Below, piece by piece: positions 49,799-61,983 of a stretch of DNA of 64,000 bases (positions are counted from its first letter, which is position 1; each line of letters starts with the position of its first letter). Where the stretch lies: the NCBI GenBank assembly GCA_024529925.1, contig JAFEUB010000736.1, forward strand, positions 1,190,501 to 1,254,500. Direction: 5' to 3'. The stretch comes from Ophthalmolycus amberensis. Taxonomy: Eukaryota; Chordata; Actinopteri; Perciformes; Zoarcidae. The notes under the pieces were generated by a model. That model did no database searches, had not been told where the DNA came from, and worked only from the letters and a program-made list of their open reading frames with translations. Both the position numbers and the translations under genes were made by a program.

Positions 49799-52700
49799 TC
49801 AACCGAGCAGAGAATCCCAGTCAAAGTCATCCTGGATCTCCTCACTGTTGCTGTGCAGACTCACTAATGGAGGACGCTGTCGTGGTGTCATAGACTGAGG
49901 CTGCATCCCAGCTGAGACAGAAAGAGAAACGTTGACTAAGGTAGCACACAACAAAAAGGAAGTGAGGAATAGATGTATATTTAAATAACTTCTCCTTTAC
50001 ATTCTGAAAGTTAAAAAAAACCTAAAATCACATTTTTGAAGATGAGGGTTTGGGTCTTACCGGCTGTGTTTGGCTGTGGTCTCTGAAGGCCCTGTCCCTG
50101 CATGTGCAGAGCCCTCCGGGGCGGCTGCACTCCACTGGCGGGGTGAACTATGGGAGAGTAAGGGAGGGGTGAGGGGTGAGTGAGGCTGGCGAGGGTAGGA
50201 GGGGGAGGATTGGACGTGAACGGTGGGACCTGTAAGGAGTGAGGTGCACCGAGGGCTTGTGGGGAGTTATTCCCGGATGTGATCATGCCTCTGTGAGTGA
50301 AGACGCGATTCAGAGAGTCGCAGAGGGAGGAGAAGACCGCCGGGTCCAGGGCCCAATCGCTGAGCTCCGCCTGCCGCATGCTCTCCAGCAGGTCTAGTGA
50401 CAGAAAGTGAGGGCCTTTTAGTACAAAAAAAAAGGGTAAATATTTAAAAAATAGATGTTTGTACTCAACATTCCTATCCTTTTGCAAAGATCTCAATAAT
50501 CACGTTATTTATTATTTCATTATCTGCCACCAATTACACATTCTGGCTCATGAAATGTGTGTAAAAGCTGTTAATTTAGCTGCAAATGACAAAACATGTT
50601 GTGAAAGTGACATCTAGCTGTGAAGATAGTCTTCATTTGTATCTGTTGATAATCCAAAGATATTCTGTTTGCTGTCACATAAAACAAAATCAAAACATAA
50701 CATCTTCAGAAGAAAATGTTTGCTGTTTTTACTATAAAAATGATTAATCAATGATTCAAAAATAACTTAAATTTTGCCTAATGGACTTCACATTTCAGCT
50801 CTTGTATTCATGAGTGTTCTGTATAACCATATCAAAAATATCTCAAAACCTCAGCAGATAAAACCCAAACAGCCCTCAGAGGTGAGAGAATATGTGATTT
50901 TGTGAACCGACCCTTTGAACAAGACTCTGGTAAACGGCACAGACCTGGGTGACCAGAGAGGTCTATGTTTGCCCAGTCTAGATTGCTGGCAATGCGGAAG
51001 CTCTCCTTCAGAGAATCTGGGTTAATGAACCAGTCAGCTGGCACCGCTAAAGTGGAAGGGAGGAAGGCAACTTTAGAAAGCAGTGATATTTCCTGTGTCG
51101 TGTTGCTGCTTTTAACTCAAATACAAGCTTTTCTGGGCTTGATAAGGTAATATGAGACTCACTGTATTGTGGAATGCGCTCTGTCTGAGGAGGGTGTCCA
51201 GCTGTTGGAGGTGGTGCTGATGGTGCAGGGTGAGGAGACATTGGGAGCAGAGTCGGAGTGTGAAGTGGAGTAGTGTCATTGTTCAGAACAGCCAGAGGAG
51301 CAGCATCCGCTGGAAAGAGCATAAAAGAAGCATAAAAGAACCGTCCACGTGCTTAATGTATACTTTATAGAGTTAATAAACACAAAGCACTTACACTGTG
51401 AGCCTCCCCTCTCCCGCATGGTCTTGAAGAGAGACTTGAAAGACGCATACAAGTCCGGTAAGTTCATCTCATCGAAGGTGAACCGCAGCGGAGGATCAGT
51501 GGAGGGGTTTAAAGAGACAACAGGAGGGGCAGCAACAGACGGAGACGAAAGAGTCGGTCCTGACCCAGTGCAAACAGACACAGGCACCGAGTTAGGAGCG
51601 CAGGAGAAAGTGGGAACGGATACTGAATTAGGAAAGGACAGAGTGGCGTCGGAGAAAGAGGGAGCCGCTGGAGAGCACATGTTGGCAGCAGACAGAGGTG
51701 TAGCAGAGGCAGCGGGAATAGAAAAAGTGGGGCCGGATGGATGGCGAGGTGGGAAGGAGTTGATGGAATACGTGGAGGCAGCAGGTTTGAACCCAGCCGA
51801 AGGAGAGACGGATTGATGATGGACGGGGGGAGTGGACACGGGGATTGGCATGTAGGGGGACGCTTGCTGTGAAGATAACACACGAGATTAGATGCTGCAG
51901 CCCTGCTGCGCTGTGATGAAGGGGGGAGAACGTGACTCTACCTTGCATGGGGGAGGAGAGAGGGAGGCAGTGCGGGGGGGCTGCTCTGTGTGAAGAAGGC
52001 GGTTGTCTGTGTGGGAGGCCGGTTGGTGAGGAGGAGCTCTTCGGTTGGCTTGTGTCGCCGGTGTTTGAGGAACCTGGAACAGCAAAGCGTTACGATTTGT
52101 AAAGGTAGAAAAGGTATTAAAATCCAATAGCAAAGCATTACTTTAGAAGTGTTGGTCCACCCAAAACTATTATTATTGTTATTAATTAAAATACAGAATT
52201 TTTATCTTTTATATCCAATGTAAGTGAATGCTGACTTATCCCCAAAAATGTATGTCCACCATTTTTTGTATTAACAATTTCTTCATATAAAGTAGCTCTT
52301 ACTAAAACTGCTGACTGCACATTATCAAGATTAACCAGGACAGTTTTTCTGGAAAGACACTGTTTCATTTAAAATCTTAAATGCTGTGAGCATTAAGTTT
52401 AATTTATCGTTTTACTGCGCTGGATGCACAAAATCTCATGTATTCGCAAATCCTGGACAAAGTAAAACCAAAACCAGTTTGTTTGTTGAACTGACCCTTC
52501 AAAGTAAATTGGTATCAGGAAAAACTGTTCCCAAAAACTGGTATTAAGTGTCATTATAGCACGTTTAATCATAATGAAAAGAGACTACTAATTACAACAG
52601 TCAGTAAAAAGTTAAATATGGGGATAAAATGCCAGAATGTACTTTTTGTGGTTTCTCTACACTTTTGGGTATTTTGCACTTGAAGAATATAGTTAATGAG

Positions 52701-53435
52701 TGAGTCATATCAAACCACATACATCCTCCTCTGGATAGGGACGCTTAAGTGCCCTCACTTGATTCGCCTCTGCTGGTCCATCCGTCGTCCAATAGGAACC
52801 CTACAAATACAATACAAGTTCCCAGCTTTACTCTCTTTGAAGCAATCCATCTCACATGATGCAAGCGGCACATATATGCTTACAATGTCACAAAATAAAA
52901 AGTTTATAAAAAGTAGTTCACCTTGCCGGGGTCACTCTGTGGCCGAGGAACTTTCCTGAAGCATTTATTAAGGGACAGATTGTGCCGAATGGAGTTCTGT
53001 TAAGGACACAAAGTTTTGTAATAAGTCAGTCGTGCACCAGCCAATATTAATATTGGCTACAAATTACCAAACCAAGAACTCTAAACTTATACTTTAGTAA
53101 CTAGTACTTACTTTCCATCCGCGGCCAGCTCTGCTGTAGTAGGGAAACGTGTCACTGATCCAGGTGTAGATGTCATTCAAACTCAACTTCCCTTCAGGTG
53201 CAGCTGCTATTGCCATGGCGATGAGAGTGGCATAGCTGTGGGGGGGTTTCCCTTTGTAGTTGGAATGGGAGGGGTCCGGTAGAGAGGGTAAGTCTCCTCT
53301 CTCCCTCCCTCTGTCTTTTTTCTTGTCTCCCTCGCCTCCTCCTCCTCCTCTCTCTTTCCCAGAGCGCAGGCTGCTGATTCCCAGCTGAGGCAGCCAGTCA
53401 ATACTGGTGAGACTGGAGTTCAGTTCAGAGGACAT
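49799..53435 (-). CDS. foxj2: Forkhead box J2 transcription factor
   Basis: Minus-strand exons 53112-53435, 52922-52996, 52723-52800, 51942-52073, 51395-51866, 51163-51309, 50945-51046, 50061-50393 and 49799-49911 join in phase to 591 residues. The start MSSELNSSLTSIDWLPQLGI matches human FOXJ2/3 (SLTSIDWLPQL). The forkhead domain runs from about 63 to 140 over three exons: KPPHSYATLIAMAIAAAPEG, ISDTFPYY, and helix 3 NSIRHNLSLNKCFRKVPRP (109-127), then GKGSYW. The next 200 residues are Pro/Ser-rich. Three conserved family blocks follow: FTFDEMNLPDLYASFKSLFK, DWFINPDSLKESFRIASNLD, and MRQAELSDWALDPAVFSSLC. The acidic end is EEIQDDFDWDSLLG. It is a nuclear sequence-specific activator. FOXJ2 is preferred to FOXJ3 because FOXJ2 neighbours NECAP1 in human; sequence alone leaves some doubt. 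Confidence 0.94.
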
Positions 53436-54020
53436 GGTCGCTCCTTTTCTCTGTCCGAGGGAACCGGAGAGGAAGCTCTGGAGCAACACGTCCGTTTACT
53501 TTGGAGACACACACACACACACACACACACAGGCTTTAGTAGATTCCCCCTCTGCCTCTAATGCAACACTGTCAACCATTAGGTTCCTGTACTTCCACCC
53601 AACAAGTTCAGACACTGTGCTGCTCTGGAAACTATCTGCTCACAAGCAAAGACATTGGATGAATGTGACAGCATCTATGAGTGGCCATTTCACCCACACT
53701 TTCTATTTTCCGGGGAAGAGTGACTTGCTTACCTTTTTTGTAGTCTGTCGAGGCCCAAGGCCTTCAAAACTGTAAATATTTGATGTAATCAGCTGTGCTC
53801 AACTGCTGACGAACTGGTATCCGTCCTTCCCTTCAGCTCTCGCTCTTCAGCATGTTGATCCCCACGCAAGGCCTCCAGTCACACCTTTGGTTTGTGAAAC
53901 TTTGTGTTTTGGATAAATACACAAAAACTTACCGGAGAGCTTCCTTTTTCTCTCCCTCTCTCCTTCCCCTCCCTTTCAGACTTTACCAGAATTACGTCAC
54001 TCACCCCTCCCTCTTTGTGA
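53436..54020 (-). promoter_or_regulatory. foxj2 5' leader exons and promoter
   Basis: On the minus strand an acceptor GCTCCAG ends at plus 53478, 42 bases before the ATG. A donor AAAAG|GTAAGC lies at plus 53733/53732. Together they imply at least one non-coding upstream exon right of 53733. The region 53940-54020 is pyrimidine-rich on the plus strand, with a CRE-like TTACGTCA at 53992-53999 and TGACATCA soon after. It is a plausible promoter. Confidence 0.45.
53508..53532. repeat. AC microsatellite in foxj2 leader intron
   Basis: About twelve AC units, reading GT on the foxj2 strand, 30 bases upstream of the acceptor of the exon that holds the start codon. Confidence 0.9.
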
Positions 54021-54241
54021 CATCACTCTCTGCTCCCGCCTCTTGGAGCTGGTCCCTCCTCTTCAGCTGCTCACAGCTTGAAGTAGAAGTTCCTGCAGCT
54101 GTGTGCTCGCCAGGATATCAATAAACAGGAACAACCTGTACGTTTTGACCCTGGACACCCTCACACTATCAAACAAGGCACGAGGCACATTTGAGTCAGA
54201 AACATGAACACAGAAACGGTACAGATTTATAGCAGCGTCAC

Positions 54242-54247
54242 TTTATT
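54242..54247 (-). terminator. isoc2 polyadenylation signal
   Basis: TTTATT on the plus strand reads AATAAA on the minus strand, 60 bases past the isoc2 stop codon. Confidence 0.65.
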
Positions 54248-54306
54248 GAAGCAGTGAAATTCTGTACAGTATATCTGGGACAGAATGACAGGTGGTGATG
54301 ATCTGC

Positions 54307-56168
54307 CTACAGAGCGCTGAAGAAGGAGAGGAGGCCGGTGTCGGGGGACGGGTGGGCCAAAAGCTTCTGGATCTGTTGATAAAGAATATATGATTGTCAC
54401 TTTCATAACTTGTGCTGGCAGCATTATCAGAAGGCAAGATAGCGGCTTTACAACTGAAGGAAGTGTCAACTTTGGGTTTCAGCACTGCAGTATGAAGTGT
54501 CACCTCAAACCAGTAAGGTCACCTGTCGACAGTAATAAAGTATGTAGGCTGTGTGTTTTTGACAGCAGTCGGAGGGTGTACTGCAGGACTAAACGCGTCT
54601 AAACAAACAAAAGTAACTCAAGAGTGCAGCTGTAGTAAGCACCTCCTTGAAGTTGGGGTGTCTGGCGTCTTCAACCAGCTGCAGCAGAACAGCCTCTGTG
54701 GTGGTGAGGTAAGCTCCGCTCTGCTTCAGTCGAGACAGAGCAAACAAACGGTCCGTCTGGCTGTGGAGGGAGACACCAAAGTAGTCAAGCACACACCTGT
54801 GCAGTTCCCAGACACACACAAGAACACATATACTGTATATTCAATGCAGGTGATAATGATGCTGTGTAGCAGATAAAACAAACTACAAGATACCTTCTGG
54901 CTGAGACAGCATCAGCCACAATATGAACCTCTATTCCCTTTTCAAGCAGGTCATATGCTGTGCACTGTGGAGACAAGACAAGAAGCACAATTCTTTCATT
55001 CATTAACTGAAGCTCTGTGGCACATAAATACATTACTTAATAACTTTATCATCTGTCACATAAGTGTTTTGGTAATTTTGAACTGTAAAAACTAGTATTT
55101 TTTTGCATAAATATACAACAAACATACACAATCAGATGCACTTTAAGCTATCTTGGAAATTGTGTTGGAGGCTGTGTCAGTAAGTCTTTCATTTCTTGGG
55201 CCCAGTGACAGAAAAAAACAACAATGTTGATGTCAACAAAAGCACATACTGAGTAGAGGATCAACATGACTGAACATCAATGCATTCATCACTGGAAGTA
55301 AGCTCCCCAGTTGTCTTTATGTTGTGTTTTGATGTTGATGCTGCAATGATGTGATCTTACTGCAATACAGGCGTGTGCCTCTATTCCACACAGTATGGCC
55401 TGCTTGGGGTTCCCCAGGGCCTGCAGCTCCGCCTCCACCGCCTCTATCATCATGCTGAAGGAAGTTTTAGCATGAGCGGTCAGGTCTTCTGCTCCCAGCT
55501 CAGGTACTGTGGGACCCAAGCCTTTAGGGTACTGCTCTGTCAAAATGGAGGGGATGCCCAGAACGCGACTGGCCTGTGAGGAAAAATGGGGAGAAATGAG
55601 GAATACTTAAAGAACTAATGTCTGAGGCTGTGACTGATAAGACACTGAGACAGCGGTATGATGCAGTGTTTCCAACCTGGAGCAATCTGGACGCATTGCT
55701 GACGATGTTGGTGAACTGGAAGATGTTGGGTCTGAACTTCTCTTGCATGTCACACAGCAACAGCACTGAATCCTTGGTGGAGAGCCGGCCTACCCGTGCC
55801 ACTGCAGGAGCAAGGTCACAGAAAAGAGAAAAATGTGTTCACATACTTTAAGGGACGATTCCAGAGGTGTTAGGGATTGTATTAAAATAGATCTGAAGCT
55901 TTTAACAATAACACCTGAAGAAATAAGCATTGAATGTCATGTTTTCAATGTGGTGGCTACTTTTGAGCTTTATTCGGAACTTCTAATTATGTGTATTGGT
56001 GCAATTTGTGTCTACTAAAGGAGGAAAGAGGTTATCTTCCTTGTACGAAATATTTCCTCCATTGTGTTGCATTGTCTTCATAACGATGAGATGCAACATG
56101 GTGATGACTGCGATCCTAGGTCATTTTGTTATTTAAGCGAACGTCAATATACATTGTTTAACTTACTG
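54307..56168 (-). CDS. isoc2: Isochorismatase domain-containing protein 2
   Basis: Coding pieces on the minus strand: base 56168 (the A of ATG), 55677-55801, 55361-55573, 54894-54964, 54643-54760 and 54307-54372, giving 197 residues. The start codon is interrupted by an intron: exon 1 ends CAACAACA|GTAAGT and exon 2 opens TGGCACGG, so ATG exists only after splicing. The protein has the isochorismatase-like hydrolase fold. Visible motifs are SVLLLCDMQEKFRPNI (catalytic Asp of the family in LCDMQ), SILTEQYPKGLGPTVPELG, and ILCGIEAHACIA (family Cys). DLLEKGIEVHIVADAVSARS and the ending LLAHPSPDTGLL..FFSAL follow. Length and sequence agree with human ISOC2 (about 205 residues). Its physiological substrate is unsettled. 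It is head-to-head with atg12. Confidence 0.95.
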
Positions 56169-56617
56169 TTGTTGTCTGAATGGTCCGATTGTGAGGAGAG
56201 CGAGCGAGAGTGGGTGACCGGTTCAACAGGACCGTGAAGAGTTCAACTGTCAGGTTAAAGTACAACGTCCCAGGTGACGCCTCCTGTGTAATTAGAAACC
56301 AACAGAAAATGTGACGTTAACTATTTTACTGTCAAGTAAAATAATGCATTCAATATAACACAAAAGCGGCACAATATCAACCACATGGAACACTTACGTT
56401 ATCAAGAAATATGTGTCCAAATGAAAAACAATAACTACTCTAGCATGTAGCTAGGAGCACGCACAACTTCAACAACCCTTCACGGAAGAGTATTGACCAA
56501 TAGAATTACTCGTATGGGTGATTGACGTTACTGTGAACCAATAGCAGCTACTGTTCACCGCGAATCGCTTTGCTAGCTCAGGTGGGCAGGAACCATGAAG
56601 TAACCTAAAGTGGTCAC
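56169..56617. promoter_or_regulatory. Bidirectional promoter isoc2 / atg12
   Basis: The isoc2 leader exon extends right from 56168 on the minus strand to roughly 56290, and atg12 starts near 56600 on the plus strand. Between them are CCAAT boxes at 56497-56501 and 56538-56542, with more ACCAAT or GCCAAT copies downstream in atg12 intron 1 (about 56852 and 56882). The layout fits a shared housekeeping promoter. Confidence 0.6.
56595..56603 (+). CDS. Two-codon upstream reading frame in atg12 leader
   Basis: ATG AAG TAA in a good initiation context (ACCATGA), ending 20 bases before the atg12 start. If the transcript begins upstream of it, it could dampen or tune atg12 translation. Transcript start not known. 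Confidence 0.4.
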   Translation: MK

Positions 56618-56623
56618 ATGAAG

Positions 56624-59059
56624 ATGTCTGACAACGCAGAGTCCCCAATAGAAACGCAAAAAGAGGAGTCACAACCGCCGTCAGACGACTCGACGACAAA
56701 CGATGATAAGAAAAAAAGTAAGGAAGTGTAATATATTCAAAAAATCTACTCTATAAGCGAACAACAACCATCTGTTTACGAGTATTGTTGATAGTGCGAG
56801 AGGAAGCATTTCCGGGTGTATGACGTGGTAAATGATCGACGGAGATTTAGGCCAATAGGAACTCTTCTTCTTTTCTGTTTAACCAATCAACATTTAGCTT
56901 TTAACACTACTGCCGGTTTGGGAAATGGCTAAAGCTAATGCTAATATTTATCAAGGCAACATATCTTTTTGCTCTTATAGGATACGTTCTTTTCAGAGAG
57001 GCTATTTATTTTCATAATGCATCAAATATATATTTTACGTTATTGTCAATAGCAAACTACACATCTTGTACAAAACAATAATGTATTAAAGCTAAGCTAA
57101 CAAACTCCGGTAAGCTTAAAACTGTTAAACTGCCACAGCCAGATATATGGCCAAACTTCTAACTATGATCTTTTGATATTACTTGGTCATACGATTTATA
57201 TTTAAAGTAAAAGGTGAAATAAAGTCTAGACATAAAAGGTCTGATGCAGGTAATAAAGCCAAATGTTCTGTCAACAGTGAATCTCAAAGCTTATACTTAC
57301 AACAAGTAGAAGGGTTTAATGTAAGTATACATGGAGAATGTAAATCACAATTGTACCAAACAGGAAAGCAAAAGGAAATTAAGACAATTGAAATAAACAT
57401 CAGAAGTGATTAAAAGGGAATATTGCACACAAAATAACTGCAGGCTTAATAACAAATTGTTTAAACACCCAAAGGATGTGCTCATTTTTATAGTCCTTAT
57501 TGCATCGGCCCGTTATAAAGGCATGTCATTATGCAGTTTCTCTAATTCTTGATTGGAAGCACATCATCATCACATCAGTTTTAGTTTTTCCATTGTGCAA
57601 TAGTGGTTATGAGTCACTGGATTCAACTTCTCTAAAATTCCTCCTGAACAGTTGATGTTTTGGATTTGCCCGGACCAGTCTGAATAGCGCCGGCAGCACT
57701 TTCATATTTCATTTTCTTCATTTTGTTTATAGTTGATGTGCTGCTAAAGGCAGTAGGAGACACTCCTATAATGAAAACAAAGAAGTGGACCATGGACAGG
57801 GGGAGGACGGTACAGTCCCTGTCTCAGTTCATCTCTCGTTTCCTCAAGCTTGACGGCAGTGAACAACTGGTAAGAATGTAGTTTGTACACTTTCCAAAAT
57901 CATGTCTTGGACAGAGGCTTTGAAAACGTGCTTCAGGTCTTTTAATTATTTACATATATCTGCATCTGCTTCTTTTCTTCCAGTTCATTTATGTTAACCA
58001 GTCCTTCGCCCCCTCACCGGATCAAGACGTAGGGGTCCTCTTTGATGTGAGTACATGTAACACAGGTTTGAATGCCCTGTGACTGGAGTGTGTTTCCAGA
58101 CATACAACCATTGAGCAATGACGATTTAAATGAGAAACCAAAAGCAGATAAACATGAGTCACTTTTGTCTTCTTTGTTTTTCAATCCACTTAAAACATGA
58201 GCATAGATATCCATTCTTGACCTTTGGAACAGGATGTGTAACAAAATAACTCGACTATAAAGTCCACTCACTGGCTTTATCTGAGCTTTCAATCAACCGC
58301 AACAAACAAATGCTCGATTTCAGTTCAATTCACTGATGAAGACCATTAAATGTGTTTGAAATCGCAGACAAAGCTTGTAACTGGACCGTACACACAAACT
58401 TTAACCATGTCATAAAATCCACACAACGTGTATTTATCAACACCAAATATTTAAATATTGTCTGTTTTATTCAGTAAGGGATTACCGATGATTAGTGTTT
58501 ACCAATGACAACTTTTCAATAATGTAAACATTCTGTAAATATTACCTTTTATCGGAGACATACATATACAGGCTCTAACAGATAATGTAGTGATACTTAG
58601 AAGACTTAACCACAGTATAACGAAATGTTTTTATCATACTTGCATAGTCTCTTAGCCCTAAATGAAATATTAGAATAGTAGCCGTAATTGTCGAGCCTTT
58701 GGGGCTCAGCCCATAGAAGTGAAATGGTCATGTGGAGCTTTGACCAGCAGAGGAGGCAATGAGAGGGATCCTCCATGTAAGAAATGCCAAAATCCTGAAC
58801 CACTGATTAAATTAACAGCAAAGACCTCAAAGTCCAGAATTCACAGAAGAGACGTCCGTTCTCTCTGCTCGACCGGTCAATGATATAAAATTTAATTAAA
58901 CAGTTAACATTATTTTTTTTCACAGTCTTTTTGGAACTGTACCATCGTGTACTTTTTTATTAACCATTCACCGTAATGTATTTTTCTTCTCTTTTTCAGT
59001 GTTTTGGCAGTGATGGAAAGCTGATTCTACATTACTGTAAATCTCAAGCCTGGGGTTAA
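56624..59059 (+). CDS. atg12: Autophagy-related ubiquitin-like protein ATG12
   Basis: Exons 56624-56717, 57733-57869, 57984-58046 and 59000-59059 encode 117 residues. An in-frame ATG two codons upstream (56618) would add Met-Lys. ATG12 is activated by ATG7, transferred by ATG10 to ATG5, and the conjugate with ATG16L1 directs LC3 lipidation on forming autophagosomes. Residues 1-32 are the disordered acidic and Lys-rich extension (SDNAESPIETQ..DDKKKK). The ubiquitin fold spans about 33-117: IDVLLKAVGDTPIMKTKKW, TVQSLSQFISRFLKL, SEQLFIYVNQSFAPSPDQD, VGVLFDCFGSDGKLILHYCK. The protein ends QAWG with the conjugating C-terminal glycine exposed, so it needs no processing. Length matches zebrafish and human forms. 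It is divergent from isoc2. Confidence 0.97.
58047..58999 (+). other. atg12 intron 3
   Basis: About 950 bases of AT-rich intron. No gene or recognisable repeat seen. Confidence 0.7.
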
Positions 59060-59171
59060 ACTGCCTTCACCTCCCTCTTTCTTCAATTCATCCTCCAAAC
59101 ATGCACACAATGTTCTTTTTGCTTCTTTCTTTCTTTTTTTTCTTTAAGTTTTTCTGTACATACATATTGTA

Positions 59172-59177
59172 AATAAA
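59172..59177 (+). terminator. atg12 polyadenylation signal
   Basis: AATAAA about 115 bases past the atg12 stop, in a T-rich context. Confidence 0.65.
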
Positions 59178-61983
59178 TGATTGTAACTATATAAAGCTCT
59201 TTCTACTCTTTATTTTTTTTAAGGAATCACATTTGGCACCCAAATAAATACACTTAACTTTGGCTTTGCACAGCGCTGGTGCTCAATAGGAGGAAAGAAA
59301 GGAAATGCTCAATCCTATGGATATGTTGGTTCAAACACTTATTCACTCTTCTAGTTTAATAATCGAGCACCTAGTGACAGTTACATTTGCATCGAGCTCA
59401 GAGTGGTGTTAAAGGTTTTTGGGAGGTTGCGAAAAGGGACAGACGCAGGAAGAGAGGGGGCACTACATTAACAGATGGACTTAGAGGGATTACATGATTC
59501 AGGATGGGTTTGTGACATAAATTCCAAAGAAAGACAGAAAAGAGAGTAGAGTGGCGTCGAGACAGACGCTCAGTCGCTCCATCCGTCTTGCATCTCCGTC
59601 TCCAACTATTGCCAGGAGGATTAAAGAGACGAGTGCAGCTGGAGAGGTAAAGGGCCACTCCTGGAGGAGGAATACTAGCGACAGATGCAGAGGGTAAAGA
59701 TGAAGAGGTTAGTGACACGGAGAATCGGTTCAAGATGGAGCAAATAAAACCAAGTTCTTAAGGAGCTTTTTAAGCGCTCTTGTACAAGGCGGACATAACG
59801 GAGGACTGCAAGACGTGAAAGTGTTTTTCTGTGACGGCAACCTCATGTTTGACCTGAAGTGGTACAAGGGACAAGAAACATATCGTAGGTAGGTACTTGT
59901 CACTGATTCTTTTCAAGATAACTAGAGCTGAAAAGATTATCAGTCAATAGAAATGTCATAATTTCAGTCATTTTTTATACACAGCTTCTCTAATGTGAGA
60001 ATTTGATGCTTTTCCTTGTTATTCATGATGTTAACAGAGGAGCTTTGTGTTATGCATTGATGTTCAGATAAAACAGTTAATATTAAGATTTCACATTGTT
60101 ATTATGGGCATTATTCACTCTTTTCTCACATAAAGAGACTAAACAATCAATCACTTGTTACAATAGTATTTTCCTTTTCTTATTTAACCCGAAATGAAGC
60201 ATATTCTATTTGGCTAATAGGTTAAAATGAGGAAAATGGTGTGTGTCCAGTTTCTAATCAGCTTAGTATTTGTTAAGACAGACAAACATCTGAAAAACAA
60301 TGACTTTGTATTTATGTTTCTGTTGTTAATGAAAGAGAATTCCCAATTTTCTTGTAGGACTACCTAAAATTTATATCGCAGTTAAGGTCTTTATGTAAGA
60401 TTCTGGCTAAATCTGAGATAAACTTCCGTCCAAATTGTTCATGCTGTGTATATTTGAAAACCTATATTGGTCACACTGTATATGTTTAATATGTTATCGC
60501 TGAATGTCAATTGAGAAGAAATTGACACTGGAGGAAATAATGATAATATCGAGATAAACAGAGCGCAGGTCACATACTGTATACAGCTAGCTGTCCTAAC
60601 ATTTAAAAAATCACATACCGGTAAATCATGTAGGCTGACCTTCTTCCTCGGCTGTTGTACATGTTACATATATACAGTAAAAAAAAAAAATCTATGTACA
60701 GAAACATACGTATTTGTACAGAATGTAATCTTTTGTCAACATGTAGCCACAATAATCTCAAATTTATTCCAAAATTGCTACTCAATGTGTTTATTGTCAG
60801 CATTATTTTTTGGTCGATCGGGCATTGTGCTAAATTCAGTTGGTTTAAATAATGCTCTGTTGTATTTCAGCGTCTGTGGTCTGATGGGGAGACATTGCAT
60901 GAGAGAGAGAGACAGCAGACATGGTCAGAATGCACTTCACACTAAAACACACCTAACACAAACAGATTAAGATTATCAGGGATTACTAGCAGAAAAATTC
61001 ATTGAAAACTGATTTATCCATAATTTCATCAAAAAAAAAGTAATCTCTTGTTTTTACTCCCCTCCGCCTTGTCTTCCACTGACTCAGGGTCCAGCAGTGG
61101 AGTTCATGATGAGCGGCAGGGTCAGGCCTGAGTGAGTTAATGATCAGGAAGCAGGAAGATATTAGCCGGGGTCACAGGATAGCACACGTTACTTGCTCTT
61201 ACGTAGCCCGTCTGGAGGACGTATGTGTCCTCAGACACTTTTATGGCTCACTGATATTCAACAAAGCTGTCACCATATGGACACCCTGGTTTCAGCCTTT
61301 ATGTGCTCTATTCAACAATTTAAAGGTACTTTTTTTGCCAGGTGATGGATTGGGTTTAAAGATATCCACTATCGCCTCTTTAAAACATACTAGTCTTTTT
61401 GACGTTTTTTTGGTACAGTCACACTGATCTATTAAGTGCACGCGCAAAAGGGTCTACACGTGCTGAAGCCAGGGGATGTATGGCCACAATCATTCACCAC
61501 AAGGACCAACAGCAGGACATCACATTAACGCTGTCTGGCCAGCATTCTGTTAGTGTCCTTGCATTTCTCCTAGAGTGAACCACCGTCCTCCTAAATCCCT
61601 TCTTGTTCATTTTTTTTTGTTCCATCTGCCCTTTCCCACGTGAATCAACTTTAGAGCATCTTATCCACCTCCCTCCCCTCTCGCTCTCGTTATCGTCCTC
61701 TCTTTTAATCACATTGACTTTAAAGTATCACCGTGTCAGCTTTGTTTTGTCATCTTCTGCCTGCACTGTTGCATCATAATTATCTTTCCATTTAAACCTG
61801 GCAGCTCATCACCTCTTTAAACCAGCCCAAAACATCTGTGCCGCCCTCACGGCTCCATCTGTGACTGCAGCCGTACCCTCTGTCCTGTTTGTCCTAATCC
61901 CACGTGCAGCATCTGCCCCATCTTTGCCTTTCTTTCTCCCCCCAGCCCCCCCCCCCCCTGCCTCCCTCTTCTCCTGTGTGGCC
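59178..61983. other. Intergenic region atg12-GSG1-like gene
   Basis: About 2.8 kb. A short open stretch near 59723-59890 reads like an immunoglobulin-type segment but is unplaced. The rest is AT-rich, with poly-A at about 60680 and pyrimidine-rich DNA near 61900-61980. The last few hundred bases presumably contain the promoter and leader of the following gene. Confidence 0.6.
61946..61958. repeat. Poly-C tract
   Basis: Thirteen C residues 26 bases before the presumed start of the GSG1-like gene, probably in its leader. Confidence 0.85.

Noticed and set aside
51349..51816. Plus-strand frame of 155 codons across foxj2 exon 5
   Set aside because: The minus strand carries a phase-consistent foxj2 exon with family motifs. 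The plus frame is its shadow.
61861..61983. Upstream extension of the GSG1-like frame to an earlier ATG
   Set aside because: The added part is Pro/Ala-rich over a poly-C tract. The family starts with a short basic segment before the first membrane span, as at 61984.
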